64,000 bases of DNA from Rhodoligotrophos appendicifer (GTDB lineage Bacteria; Pseudomonadota; Alphaproteobacteria; Rhizobiales; Im1). Below, piece by piece: positions 18,214 through 27,708 of this stretch. Position 1 is the first letter of the stretch, and every line of letters starts with the position of its first letter. The stretch spans positions 248,001-312,000 of the forward strand of contig NZ_VHKL01000007.1 in NCBI RefSeq assembly GCF_007474605.1, written 5' to 3'. The position numbers and the translations under genes are program-made. Below the pieces are notes generated by a model, which saw only the letters and a list, made by a program, of their open reading frames with translations, searched no databases and was not told the origin of the DNA.

Positions 18214-18296
18214 GCCACCTTGTGGTGTGCCCTCCAATTGCGGGATTGACTATCGCATAGGCTTCGCGAAAGTCCCGGCAAGGGAGGAAAACCATT

Positions 18297-19601
18297 ATGT
18301 CCGGTTCTTATGACGCAGTAATCATCGGGGCGGGCGTCATCGGCGCTGCCCTAGGACTCGAACTCGCACGCAAGGGATGGAAAACTCTCAACATCGACCG
18401 GCTGCCCGCGTCCGGGTACGGCTCGACGTCGGGATCCTGCGCCATAATCAGGACTTACTACTCCACGGTGGATGGCGCTGCGCTGGCCTATGAAGGCTAT
18501 TTCTATTGGAAGAAATGGGCTGAGTACCTGGGGGTTAAGGACGAGCGCGGTCTGGCGGAATTCCGAGATACCGGTGCCATGGTGATGAAGACGGCCAACA
18601 ACGGATACCTCGGCAAAATCATGGCCAATATGGACCTGCTTGGGATTCCCTACGAGGAATGGACGCCTGCGATGATCAAGTCCAGGCTTCCTACAGCCGA
18701 CATCCACTCTTTTTCGCCGCCTCGGCGACCGGAGAATCTCGGGTTCGGTGAAGCTCAGGGCGATGAACTGACGGGCGGCGTTTTCTTTCCTGCCGGCGGA
18801 TATATCAGCGACCCGCAGCTTTCTGCGCATAATTTGCAGCGGGCTGCAGAGGCGGCGGGCGGAGCTTTTCGATTCAATTCCAGGGTCGTCAAGATCCTCA
18901 AAGATGAAAGTGGAGCTGTCTGCGGAGTTGAACTGGAGAGCGGTGAAATTCTGCCCAGCTCGGTTGTGGTCAATGTGGCAGGGCCCCATTCTTCGAAGGT
19001 CAACGAGATGGCAGGAGCGCTGTCAGACATGACAATCTCGACGCGCGCTCTAAAGCAGGAGGTGGTGCATCTGCCCATGAGCGTCCCCCGATGGGACGAG
19101 GTTGGTTTTGTGACCTCAGACAGCGACATCGCCTGCTATACCCGGCCGGAAAAAGGCAACTTTTTGCTGGTTGGATCAGAGGATCCAGACTGTGATCCGC
19201 GGGAATTCGTGGATCCAGACAATTACGATCGCAATTTTACTGAGCAGTGGACCATACAGGCTCTGCGTGCGGCTCAGCGTTTTCCCGATCTTGGAATTCC
19301 GAGCGCCATGCGAGGCATCGTCGATCTCTACGACGTGACCGAAGATTGGATTCCGATTTACGACAAATCCTGTGTGCCAGGCTTCTACATGGCCATCGGC
19401 ACCAGCGGCAATCAGTTCAAGAACGCGCCGGTCGCAGGAAAGATGATGGCCGAACTCATCACACGGTGCCAGTCCGGTCTGGATCACGACCAGACTCCTC
19501 TGCAGTTTCACCTTGAACACATCAATCGGACGATCAATGTCGGCTTCTATTCCCGGAGCCGATCGATAAACCAAGAGAGCTCCTTCTCAGTTCTGGGCTA
19601 G
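18297..19601 (+). CDS. FAD-dependent oxidoreductase, DAO / sarcosine oxidase beta-like family
   Basis: A 434-residue enzyme with an N-terminal FAD-binding GAGVIGAALGLELARKG (about 12-28), STSGSCAIIRTYYS, and a late GFYMAIGTSGNQFKNAPVAGKMMAELI typical of the D-amino-acid oxidase superfamily. It probably oxidises an amine or amino acid in the cytoplasm; the substrate cannot be read from sequence. No glycine-cleavage or sarcosine-oxidase partner genes are adjacent. GGAGGAAAAC precedes ATG 18297. It converges with the DUF2937 gene with a 4-bp overlap of ends. Confidence 0.85.
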   Translation: MSGSYDAVIIGAGVIGAALGLELARKGWKTLNIDRLPASGYGSTSGSCAIIRTYYSTVDGAALAYEGYFYWKKWAEYLGVKDERGLAEFRDTGAMVMKTANNGYLGKIMANMDLLGIPYEEWTPAMIKSRLPTADIHSFSPPRRPENLGFGEAQGDELTGGVFFPAGGYISDPQLSAHNLQRAAEAAGGAFRFNSRVVKILKDESGAVCGVELESGEILPSSVVVNVAGPHSSKVNEMAGALSDMTISTRALKQEVVHLPMSVPRWDEVGFVTSDSDIACYTRPEKGNFLLVGSEDPDCDPREFVDPDNYDRNFTEQWTIQALRAAQRFPDLGIPSAMRGIVDLYDVTEDWIPIYDKSCVPGFYMAIGTSGNQFKNAPVAGKMMAELITRCQSGLDHDQTPLQFHLEHINRTINVGFYSRSRSINQESSFSVLG

Positions 19602-20101
19602 GACCGCCGGGCCATCCGCGCTCTCCGGTTCCTGAAGGGCAGGCCGAGAGCGAGGACCGCCGCCCAGCCCAGGAACAAGCCGCCAGCAGCAGTTATCAAT
19701 CCCTCAGAGGTGACGGGAACAGCGGGTTCGAAATCCTCAGCGGTGTGGTGCAGGAGGTCAGTATCACTTGTCTTGAACAGGGCGTATAACCGCCCAAAGG
19801 AACCAGCGCGATCCATGTCGCTGCGTTGGGTTTCCAAATTTTGGAGGCGGTCGGCGGTTTCGGACATGCTGACCCCACGCCGCTGCATGAAGGGGTCGGC
19901 ATTTGCCTTGAGCCGATAGAGTGCCTGGACACGGTCCAAACCTGATCCCGCAGCGTCGGCATCAAAGCGTTGCATAACATTTCGAAGCTCATCGATCGCT
20001 CCGCCCAAGCGCTGCCGATATTGCTGAGCAAATTCAGGCAGTTGAGACGCAGCAATCCCACTCATGAGACCTACGGCCAAGGCAATGGTGCGTATCAGCA
20101 T
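19598..20101 (-). CDS. DUF2937 family membrane protein
   Basis: A 167-residue protein with an N-terminal hydrophobic segment (about 3-20), a periplasmic helical region with LPEFAQQYRQRLGGAIDELR and a C-terminal transmembrane helix (about 134-153) followed by a basic tail. This matches the DUF2937 pattern. Function is unknown. Its end overlaps the convergent oxidoreductase gene. Confidence 0.82.
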   Translation of the reverse strand: MLIRTIALAVGLMSGIAASQLPEFAQQYRQRLGGAIDELRNVMQRFDADAAGSGLDRVQALYRLKANADPFMQRRGVSMSETADRLQNLETQRSDMDRAGSFGRLYALFKTSDTDLLHHTAEDFEPAVPVTSEGLITAAGGLFLGWAAVLALGLPFRNRRARMARRS

Positions 20102-20450
20102 GCTTTTTCTGCGTTTCGATGTGACGACTGCAATCTGAAGTCTAAGCGATACAAGTTACCGATCGCTGGATTGGTTTCTTCGTGCTGGAGAAAAGGTGAG
20201 GCGCAACCTGGTGTTGATTGCGCAAGGCTGCCGACGTCCACGGACTCATCTGGAGAGCAGGCCTGTCTCGCAGGGTTCGTAATGTGGTGGCAAAAATGGC
20301 ACGTAGATTTGATTTAAGCTGCAGCAGGCCCCTGGTGCACGCACCCTCCTTTTTTCCGCCCAAAAACAGGAATAGCTTCGCCGTCACATACCGAAGGTGG
20401 CAGCTCACAAGCGACAGTCCACCGGCAAGCTCAAGGATCGGGCGCGGAAG
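20102..20450. other. Divergent intergenic region, nothing identified
   Basis: The spacer between DUF2937 (minus) and the ExoR-like gene (plus). It presumably holds both promoters. I see no hairpin, RNA gene or coding small ORF. Confidence 0.4.
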
Positions 20451-21455
20451 ATGTCGTTTGCGAAGTCATTCGTGGTTTCGCTTGGGCATGCGTCGATCGT
20501 GCGCGGCCTGTCACCGGATACTGCGCTGGGAGTGGGTAAATTGTGTTGCTGCAGGCCGACATATAGGACCACCGGCCGCCGTTGGGTGGACCTAAAAACA
20601 GTGTTCGCGCTGCTGATCGGAGTGGGTGCGCTGCTGCCCAGCTCCGCAAAGGCCAGCGATGCCAGCGATGTCACGACAAACTTCTATTCCTTCGTTCCTG
20701 CCGCCCCGCGGCTCGGCACGCCGAGCCTTGTGCCGCCGGTCTGGGCCGACGACCGCGAGAAAGCCCGTACGGCCTATCAATCTGGTGACTTCTCCAAGGC
20801 CTTGACCTTTCTGGAAGATGCCGCAGACGATGGTGATCTGATCGCGACTTGGTATCTCGGCCACATGTACCGGTTGGGACAGGGCGTGAAGGCCAACGAC
20901 GCCAAGGCGTTCGCCTATTATCAACAGGTGGCCAGTGCTTTCGATCCGGACGGGGCAGATCGCCAACTCCTCAGGGTGACCATTGATGCCTTGGTGCGGG
21001 TAGGGGATTATCTGCGGACAGGCCAAACGCGGGCCGAGATCGCCGCGGATCCCCAACAAGCATTCAACCTCTACAAAGTAGCGTCGACCTACGGGCATCC
21101 TGCTGCCCAGTATGCTCTCGGCCTGATGTATTTCGAAGGGATCGGGATCAAGCGAAACAGGGATCAGGCGGTGCGATGGCTGATGCTAGCAGCGCGGAAG
21201 CGCTTTGCACCGGCAGAGGCATTGCTGGGCGAAATGTACTGGAAGGGTGACTATGTCCATCAAGACAAAGTCAGAGGCCTCATGTGGTACATTCTCGCCC
21301 GGCAAAGCGCTCAACCGGAAGAGAACCCGGAAATTTTTGATCGCTATGACCATCTCATGGGGGAGGCAAGTGCCACTGAGCAGGCAGATGCCCAGGGCCG
21401 AGCACTCGATTGGGCGGCCAAGTTTCCCTCACAAGTTCAAAGCGCATCCCCGTAA
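20451..21455 (+). CDS. Sel1-repeat protein, ExoR-like
   Basis: About 334 residues from ATG 20451. A GTG at 20586 gives a canonical signal peptide (VDLKTVFALLIGVGALL, cleavage near AKASD) and may be the true start, while GTG 20397 is the longest frame. Mature Sel1 repeats include AYQSGDFSKALTFLEDAAD, ATWYLGHMYRLGQGV, AAQYALGLMYFEGIGI and AEALLGEMYWKGDYV. The order and inserts resemble rhizobial ExoR, the periplasmic inhibitor of the ExoS/ChvI two-component system. No exoS/chvI is nearby, so the ExoR role is inferred from similarity only. Confidence 0.75.
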   Translation: MSFAKSFVVSLGHASIVRGLSPDTALGVGKLCCCRPTYRTTGRRWVDLKTVFALLIGVGALLPSSAKASDASDVTTNFYSFVPAAPRLGTPSLVPPVWADDREKARTAYQSGDFSKALTFLEDAADDGDLIATWYLGHMYRLGQGVKANDAKAFAYYQQVASAFDPDGADRQLLRVTIDALVRVGDYLRTGQTRAEIAADPQQAFNLYKVASTYGHPAAQYALGLMYFEGIGIKRNRDQAVRWLMLAARKRFAPAEALLGEMYWKGDYVHQDKVRGLMWYILARQSAQPEENPEIFDRYDHLMGEASATEQADAQGRALDWAAKFPSQVQSASP

Positions 21456-21478
21456 CGATACCAGCATTGGCGCCATCG

Positions 21479-22261
21479 TCAGTCGCGCAGCGTGATCCAC
21501 GTGGGTACATGGTCCGAGGGCCGTTCCCAAGCGCGGACGTGCTTGTCAATTCCAGCGCCCGTCAACCGGTCAAGCGCCTGGGGCGAAAGCAGGAGGTGGT
21601 CGATGCGGATGCCATTGTTCTTCTGGAATGCGCCGGCCTGATAGTCCCAAAAGGTATAGTGACCGGCGTCTGGAGCGCAGGCGCGAAAGCCGTCGGTGAG
21701 ACCCAGATTGACCAGCTCTCGATAACATGCGCGCGATTCTGGACGGAACAGGGCGTCGTCAACCCAGCGCTCGGGATGGCGCGCGTCGATGGGCATGGGG
21801 ATAATGTTGTAATCGCCGGCTAAAATGAAGGCTTCCTCCAGCATCAACAATTCCCGAGCCCGCGCGATCAGGCGCCGCATCCAGGCCAGCTTGTAGCTGA
21901 ATTTATCCGTCCCCACCGGATTGCCGTTGGGCAAATACAACGAGACCACTCGCACGGCGCCCCAGCCGGTAGAAATCACTGTTTCCAAATATCGCGACTG
22001 CGCATCGGCATCGTCACCAATCAGGCGCGGCATAACCTCATCCATGGGCGATTTCGAAAGGATCGCCACGCCATGGAAGCCCTTCATACCATGGACGGCC
22101 ACGTTGTAACCCAGATCCTCGATCGGACTTGAAGGGAAGGCCGCATCCTCGCACTTGATCTCCTGAAGGCAGACCACGTCAGGCTGCTCCTCCTTGAGCC
22201 ACTGCAAGAGATTGTCGAGCCGAGCCTTCACGCCGTTGATGTTGTAGGTGACGATCTTCAT
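21479..22261 (-). CDS. xthA: Exodeoxyribonuclease III
   Basis: A 260-residue AP endonuclease / 3'-exonuclease of base-excision repair. Seen motifs: YNINGVKARL at the N-terminus, CLQEIKCED (catalytic Glu), LYLPNGN, ILAGDYNI, WDYQAGAFQKNNGIRIDHLL and a terminal ERPSDHVPTWITL with the catalytic Asp-His. Complete and of normal length. It converges on the ExoR-like gene with 23 bp between. Confidence 0.95.
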   Translation of the reverse strand: MKIVTYNINGVKARLDNLLQWLKEEQPDVVCLQEIKCEDAAFPSSPIEDLGYNVAVHGMKGFHGVAILSKSPMDEVMPRLIGDDADAQSRYLETVISTGWGAVRVVSLYLPNGNPVGTDKFSYKLAWMRRLIARARELLMLEEAFILAGDYNIIPMPIDARHPERWVDDALFRPESRACYRELVNLGLTDGFRACAPDAGHYTFWDYQAGAFQKNNGIRIDHLLLSPQALDRLTGAGIDKHVRAWERPSDHVPTWITLRD

Positions 22262-22509
22262 GGGGGAGGTTTATGGCATGGCGGCGATGCGCATGCCAGA
22301 GGTCGGTGCGAAGTTCATTTTCCTCGCCGCGGCGTAGGTTGCGTTCATAAAGAATACCAGACGACGGCCCGCGGTAAGGCAGGGGCTGTAGGATGACCAA
22401 TGCGCGGATCGATGGCTGACTGACCAAAGGAATCGGCCACGGACGAATCGCCTGCGAGGTCTCTGCAAACTTGGATATCAAAAGCCAATGGGCCACAAAG
22501 GAGCGGCGA

Positions 22510-22995
22510 TCAAAATGAAAAGAGATCCCGTGGATGATAAATGGGATCTTCCGGAAGGTAGGAGACGATGTTCTTCTCGGCTCCATTCAAGGTGTTGATC
22601 ATCTCCTGAAGGTTTTGGACACCGAAAGATTTCACCCCTTCGAAATAGGCTACGGCCTGCGTCGGTTCCTTCGAAAATGCGTTATCAAGCTGAGTAGCAA
22701 CCCGCTCGAATGTTGTTTTCTGGTGATTTTCGAGAATGTCAAACGGGGCGTTCACTCTCGATCGCAAAAGTGGCTCGGCGCGGAACGCGTCCTTCATGCT
22801 CTCCGTCGCGACGGAGAGTTCGCTGAGATGATGGTACAGCGCGAGACGACGACCGATCATCTGCCGTGAGAACCCTAGGGTATCCACGCTTGGATCCGGG
22901 AGGCCGTCTGTGAAGTCCTGAAAAAGGACGATCGAGCGCTCAGCGGAACCCCGTGCTGCGGCAAAGTAATTTTTGACAATATTTGAATTAATCAT
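22510..22995 (-). CDS. Hypothetical helical protein
   Basis: A 161-residue protein from ATG 22995 (MINSNIVKNYFAAARGSAE); a TTG four codons earlier is also open. No signal or membrane segment. It is predicted mostly helical, with HLSELSVATESMKDAF, NHQKTTFERVATQLDNAF and LQEMINTLNGAEKN. The upstream 230 bp is strikingly AT-rich compared with the window. I do not recognise the family; a phasin-like helical protein is possible but unsupported. Confidence 0.6.
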   Translation of the reverse strand: MINSNIVKNYFAAARGSAERSIVLFQDFTDGLPDPSVDTLGFSRQMIGRRLALYHHLSELSVATESMKDAFRAEPLLRSRVNAPFDILENHQKTTFERVATQLDNAFSKEPTQAVAYFEGVKSFGVQNLQEMINTLNGAEKNIVSYLPEDPIYHPRDLFSF

Positions 22996-23231
22996 GGTTA
23001 ATATCAAAAATATAACTGACGATGGTGAATAAAATAAATTGTCTTAATATGTACTATTTTTCAAATAACATATAGTGATCTTAATAAACTAAAATTCCTG
23101 CATAAGATTTCTATGGATACCCAGGCATTGCGGCATCATTTTGCCACTTGGCGTGCAGGGCCATGCCGTTGCTTTTTTCCAGGAGATGACGATATGTGCG
23201 GATATCGAACCCGCAGATTTGAGAGACTCTA

Positions 23232-24848
23232 TTGAGCTTGTCCAGCACTGATCCTGACATCCAGATTTTTTCGCAGCCAGCGCCTTACGAGTCCCGTCGG
23301 ACCTTCGCGATCATTTCGCATCCTGATGCGGGCAAGACGACGCTGACGGAGAAGCTTCTCCTTTCCGGCGGTGCCATTCGCGCAGCGGGAGCCGTGAGGG
23401 CGCGGGGCGAGCGTCGGCGAACGCGATCCGATTGGCTTTCGATCGAGCAACAGCGCGGTATTTCCGTCTCAAGCTCGGTCATGACCTTTGAACGGGGCGG
23501 ACTGACCTTCAATCTGCTCGACACGCCGGGGCACGAGGATTTCTCTGAGGACACTTATCGAACCCTGACCGCTGTGGACTCGGCCGTGATGGTCATCGAT
23601 GCGGCCAAGGGGATCGAGGCGCAGACGCGCAAACTGTTCGAAGTCTGCCGGTTACGCGACATACCGATCATCACCTTCATCAATAAGGTGGACCAAGAAG
23701 GTCGCGATCCGTTCGAATTGCTGGACGAGATCGAATCAATTTTGGCCCTCGATGTCACCCCGATGACGTGGCCCGTGGGGATGGGCTCGGCCTTTCACGG
23801 TCTCTACGATATCCACGGGCACAAGTTTCTCACCTCGTCTCAAGGACGAGGACAGGTGCATGATAAAGTCCTGGATCTGAGCGGCCCCGACGATACGGTG
23901 CTCGACCACATGGTGCCGGATTACGTCACCGGTCCGTTTCGCGAGACCGTCGGACTCGCCACAGAAGCCTATGGAGCGCTTTCCCTGGAGAGCTACCGGG
24001 AAGGACATCAGACGCCCGTATTCTTCGGGTCCGCATTGCGGGACTATGGTGTTGCCCAGCTTCTGGATGCCCTCGCGACGCTCGCACCGCCGCCCCGTTC
24101 CCAACCGGGGGAGCCCCATGCCATCACGCCGGATGAAGACAGGGTGACCGGGTTCATCTTCAAGGTTCAGGCCAACATGGACCCCAATCATCGCGACCGC
24201 ATCGCCTTCATGCGGCTGTGTTCGGGAACGTTCAAACGCGGCATGAAATTACGACAGGTGAGCTCGGGAAAGAGCATCGCCGTGCACAGTCCGATTTTTT
24301 TCTTCGCGCAGGAGCGAGAGCTTGCCGAGGAGGCTCTGCCCGGCGACATCATCGGCATCCCCAATCATGGAGTGTTGCGGGTGGGCGATGGGTTGGTCGA
24401 AGGTGATGACGTCCGTTTCACCGGCATTCCGAATTTCGCCCCGGAAATCCTCCGCCGAATCCGCTTGGATGATCCCATGAAATCAAAGCAACTGCGGCGC
24501 GCCTTGGAGGATTTGGCTGAGGAGGGGGTCACCCAGATCTTCAGACCCGTGCTGGGATCGAACTGGATCGTTGGGGTGGTCGGGCAGTTGCAGCTCGACG
24601 TCCTCAAATCGCGGGTCGAGCAAGAATACAAGGTCGCGATGGGCTTCGAAGCTTCCCCGTTCGAGACGGCCCGATGGATCGCGTCGGACGAGGCGGGCGA
24701 ACTGAAGCGTTTCGAGGAGTATCATCGGTCTGCTTTGGCGGAGGATCGTGACGGGGCTCCCGTCTTCATGGCGAGATCCATATGGGACCTCAATCGCTGC
24801 ATCCAGGACTGGCCAAAGATTCGCTTCACCGACACGAGAGAGCGTTGA
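23232..24848 (+). CDS. prfC: Peptide chain release factor 3
   Basis: A 538-residue translational GTPase that recycles RF1/RF2 from the ribosome. G1 is HPDAGKTT (residues 30-37), G3 is DTPGHEDFSED and G4 is NKVDQEG; EF-Tu-like domain 2 and an RF3-specific C-terminal domain follow. The only suitable start is TTG 23232. A strong bidirectional hairpin follows the stop. Confidence 0.95.
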   Translation: MSLSSTDPDIQIFSQPAPYESRRTFAIISHPDAGKTTLTEKLLLSGGAIRAAGAVRARGERRRTRSDWLSIEQQRGISVSSSVMTFERGGLTFNLLDTPGHEDFSEDTYRTLTAVDSAVMVIDAAKGIEAQTRKLFEVCRLRDIPIITFINKVDQEGRDPFELLDEIESILALDVTPMTWPVGMGSAFHGLYDIHGHKFLTSSQGRGQVHDKVLDLSGPDDTVLDHMVPDYVTGPFRETVGLATEAYGALSLESYREGHQTPVFFGSALRDYGVAQLLDALATLAPPPRSQPGEPHAITPDEDRVTGFIFKVQANMDPNHRDRIAFMRLCSGTFKRGMKLRQVSSGKSIAVHSPIFFFAQERELAEEALPGDIIGIPNHGVLRVGDGLVEGDDVRFTGIPNFAPEILRRIRLDDPMKSKQLRRALEDLAEEGVTQIFRPVLGSNWIVGVVGQLQLDVLKSRVEQEYKVAMGFEASPFETARWIASDEAGELKRFEEYHRSALAEDRDGAPVFMARSIWDLNRCIQDWPKIRFTDTRER

Positions 24849-24861
24849 GGTCCAGCCCAGG

Positions 24862-24893
24862 AGGTCCGCCCTTCACGTGAGAAGGGCGGACCT
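24862..24893. terminator. Bidirectional terminator hairpin between prfC and the OmpA-family gene
   Basis: AGGTCCGCCCTTC (24862-24874) pairs perfectly with GAAGGGCGGACCT (24881-24893) across a 6-nt loop. The T tract is weak (TTGTC). It lies between two convergent stops. Confidence 0.75.
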
Positions 24894-24905
24894 TGTCGCT
24901 TAGGT

Positions 24906-26900
24906 TTAGTTCCCGGCTATGAGCGGGGTGATGCGTCGCACGGACACGCGACGGTTCTCCTGCTCGGGCTCCGGGGTCGGGATCTTAAGGTAACGTTTGC
25001 CATACCCCACCGTCTGTAGGCTGTCGGGCTCGATGACATAGTATTCCACCAGGGCCTGTTTTACAGCCTCAGCCCTTTTCCGCGACAGTTCGAGGTTTGC
25101 CGCATCGGACCCAACTGCATCGGTATGGCCCTCGATCAGGAACGTCTCCTGCGGATTTTTAGCCAGCATCTCCTCGATAGACTGGCCAAGGGTGTCGAGC
25201 TTCTCGATCTCCTCAGGTCTCACAAATGCCTCGTTGAACCCGAAGTTGATGATATCGAGATCGATCGCTGGCATCAGTTCCCGGATCTCAGGCTGTTCCA
25301 TCACCTGCTGCGGGGTATATGTCTGCTGTGGCGGCAGGGGCTGCAGCGGCGGTGCCGATAGCTGGCCGTAAACCACATCCTCTGGATATTCGGCAATCGA
25401 GATATAGGGTTGCGGCACAAAAACAACGCCGGGCTCTATATAGATGACGGTTTCCCGATCTCTATAGCGCCATTCATCGCGACGACGCCAACGATCGTCC
25501 CGATCATCGCGAAGGCGGCGCCGGAGATAATCGCGATCGTCATCCAAGATCCGTCTGTAACGGCGCTCTTCGTCGCGTGACAGCTTGCCGTTGGCGATGA
25601 GCCATTCAATGTCGTTGGCGCGCCTACGAAGGTCACGCTCATTCAGGTCCTTCGGATTCCGGCGATCATCGACGTAGCGTCGATTGACATTGGAGAAATC
25701 GCGCTCACCCTGCCACTCGTCATACCGATTCCAGCCCGGCTCACGATTGTTCCCATCACGGGTGACGCGGCCCCGAAGGGTCTGGCGATCCCGATCCAGT
25801 CTCTCCAGTAGCTGATCGCGCTCCCGGTCACTTAGATCGCGACGCTGAAGGGCGTCTCGGTTCTCGTCCAGACGGCGACGAAGCGCCTTCTCGTCGAGTT
25901 GATCGGCCTTACGATCATCCCGCAGCACGTCACGGGCTCTTTCCTCGCGGCGCTTGCGCACGTCTGGATCATTGTCCCTCTGGCGTCCTCTGACCTCTTC
26001 GGTTCCATTTGGGTTGCCACCGCCGCCGCCGATGCGGCGCTGCATCAACTCCTGACGATCCTTCTGCAATTGCTCGCGGGCGGCGTCTCGGGCCTTTTTA
26101 TCAAGCTTGCTGTCGTTGACCGCGTCACGGTTGCGCCGCACACGATCGTTCAAATCCTGATCTGAGGCAGACGAACCACCTTGACCGCCTCTTGTCTGGT
26201 CGCGACCGCCGTTCTGCTGGCGATTATCGTTCGAACGATTGTTCTGCTGCTGGTCACGGCTGGGGGTCTGGTTGTTCTCCTGACGCTCCTGCTGACGATT
26301 GTTCTGGCGCTCCTGCTGCTCCTTTTGGCGCTGCTGGCGCTGCTCTTGCTGTTCCTTTTGACGCTGCTCGCGCTGCTCTTGCTGACGATTGTTCTGCTGC
26401 TCCTGCTGGCGCTGCTTCTGGCGCGTATTCTGTTCGTCGCCCTGCTGCTTCTGGCGTTGCTGGCGTTGCTCCTGCTGTTCCTTCTGGCGCTGCTGGCGCT
26501 GCTCCTGTTGTTCCTTCTGACGCTGCTCGCGCTGCTCCTGCTGACGATTGTTCTGACGCTCTTGCTGCTGGCGCTGCTTCTGGTTCTGGTTCTGGCGGGT
26601 ATTTTGATCATCATCAGAGTTCTGCCGCTGCTGCTTTTGCTGCTGGCGCTCTTGCTGCTGCTGCTGCTTTTGCTGCTGGCGATTGTTCTGCCGCTCCTGC
26701 TGTTCCTGCTGGCGGTTGTTTTGCCGCTCCTGCTGTTTCTGCTGCTTCTCTTGTTGACGCTCCTGTTGTTTCTGCTGCTTACGCTGCTGTTGCGAATCCT
26801 GATCTTGTTCGCCGTTGGATTGGGCGCTGACGAAGGCGGTCGGGCTTGCGCTCAGAATCAGCGCCGCCGCAAAGGCCGCCATTACGTTTCGCTTTCTCAT
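24906..26900 (-). CDS. OmpA-family protein with long Gln/Arg-rich region
   Basis: A 664-residue protein with signal peptide (about 1-26, cleavage near FVSAQ). Roughly 27-245 is low-complexity Q/R/N/E sequence built from QQ-E/K-R-QQ units. Next is a highly charged region of RDR and DDRD stretches (about 250-480), and a proline/glutamine linker. The C-terminal OmpA-like peptidoglycan-binding domain (about 545-655) has FLIEGHTDAVGSDAANLELSRKR and the terminal RRVSVRRITP. It likely sits in the periplasm or outer membrane bound to peptidoglycan. No beta-barrel is visible. Confidence 0.85.
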   Translation of the reverse strand: MRKRNVMAAFAAALILSASPTAFVSAQSNGEQDQDSQQQRKQQKQQERQQEKQQKQQERQNNRQQEQQERQNNRQQQKQQQQQERQQQKQQRQNSDDDQNTRQNQNQKQRQQQERQNNRQQEQREQRQKEQQEQRQQRQKEQQEQRQQRQKQQGDEQNTRQKQRQQEQQNNRQQEQREQRQKEQQEQRQQRQKEQQERQNNRQQERQENNQTPSRDQQQNNRSNDNRQQNGGRDQTRGGQGGSSASDQDLNDRVRRNRDAVNDSKLDKKARDAAREQLQKDRQELMQRRIGGGGGNPNGTEEVRGRQRDNDPDVRKRREERARDVLRDDRKADQLDEKALRRRLDENRDALQRRDLSDRERDQLLERLDRDRQTLRGRVTRDGNNREPGWNRYDEWQGERDFSNVNRRYVDDRRNPKDLNERDLRRRANDIEWLIANGKLSRDEERRYRRILDDDRDYLRRRLRDDRDDRWRRRDEWRYRDRETVIYIEPGVVFVPQPYISIAEYPEDVVYGQLSAPPLQPLPPQQTYTPQQVMEQPEIRELMPAIDLDIINFGFNEAFVRPEEIEKLDTLGQSIEEMLAKNPQETFLIEGHTDAVGSDAANLELSRKRAEAVKQALVEYYVIEPDSLQTVGYGKRYLKIPTPEPEQENRRVSVRRITPLIAGN
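26165..26822 (-). repeat. Low-complexity CAG/CGN-rich tract encoding the Gln/Arg-rich region
   Basis: On the minus strand, CAG, CAA, CGC and GAG codons recur in imperfect 12-30 bp units for about 650 bp. The complementary strand therefore has a long open Leu-rich frame, which is an artefact. Such tracts are prone to slippage and length variation. Confidence 0.75.
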
Positions 26901-27152
26901 TCAAATCTCCCATTGGGGTCTTAATTTCCGGTACGCCTGATCCGCCCATGAAGCGCACCGCTGCATGGCTGTCATTTTTGGCAGCGCGCCTGAACAATGC
27001 CTGAACGCGCGGGTGGTTCCGGGGCAGGGGCCAGTCAGCTGATAAGAGAAATTTAACCAAAGCAGCCCTTCGTTAACGTTGGCACTGAGGCGCAGTTGCC
27101 GCAGCCGGGCGGGGGCTCTAGCTTCCGTGTCCGCGACGAAGAGGTGAGTTCG

Positions 27153-27629
27153 GTGTTCGTCCAGAAGGGAAGCTGCCGCCACTATCGCGATTCCGTCTTG
27201 CTGGGCATGGCATGCCAGAAGGGGGTGGCCGTTCTTGAGCACTGCCAAGCAGCTGGAGGTGGGATCGATACGCTCCCCTGCAAATCGCATGGGAGAGGTT
27301 GCTTCACCTGCACCCTCTATCAGGAACCGAGCACCCAAGAGCTCGAAGAACAAGCTCGGTTCTTCCATGAGGCGCTCGAACGGGCGGCGACGGTGCGCCG
27401 AACCCTCAGCCAGGCTGACCCCCGACCCGGGAGTTCCGGAAGTCTTCCTTGTCCCGTATGTGGGGAAAAGCTGAGTTGGAGCCGCGATGGTCAGGGAGAA
27501 ATATCCGCCCGGTGTTCGACAGATGGTTGCGTCTCCTTTCCCTTCACCGAGGGCGAGCCGCCGCCCATGCGTCGACAACTGCTCACCGAACAGCGGCTCA
27601 GTCGAAAGCCGACGAGATTAACCAAATAA
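27153..27629 (+). CDS. Small cysteine-rich zinc-ribbon protein
   Basis: 158 residues from GTG 27153, chosen for AAGAGGTGA eight bases upstream; the frame is open from 27096. Ten cysteines fall in two groups. The N-terminal set is Cys8, 21, 31, 43, 50 and 53, in a CRHY...CQKG...LPC...CFTC arrangement followed by a helix. A C-terminal zinc ribbon has Cys100, Cys103, Cys121 and Cys126 (CPVCG then CSTDGC). No function is known to me; metal binding is inferred from cysteine spacing. The antisense frame at 26901-27578 is a shadow. Confidence 0.65.
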   Translation: MFVQKGSCRHYRDSVLLGMACQKGVAVLEHCQAAGGGIDTLPCKSHGRGCFTCTLYQEPSTQELEEQARFFHEALERAATVRRTLSQADPRPGSSGSLPCPVCGEKLSWSRDGQGEISARCSTDGCVSFPFTEGEPPPMRRQLLTEQRLSRKPTRLTK

Positions 27630-27708
27630 TAAACAAACATTATCGACTCTCTTAACGATTGGGTAAGGTTAAGGCGTCGTTAAGGCCAGCTGTGCTCGAG
27701 GAGGCCAA

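Noticed and set aside
22179-22586. A 135-codon minus ORF overlapping xthA
   Set aside because: It lies over the start of exonuclease III in another frame and has no protein-like pattern.
26181-26924. A 247-codon plus-strand ORF that looks like an extremely Leu-rich membrane protein
   Set aside because: It is the antisense of CAG/CAA codons in the Gln-rich OmpA-family gene (CTG/TTG read as Leu), hence hydrophobic by artefact.
26901-27578. A 225-codon minus ORF opposite the zinc-ribbon gene
   Set aside because: The plus strand encodes ordered CxxC motifs with a good ribosome site; the minus frame has none and abuts the OmpA gene start.
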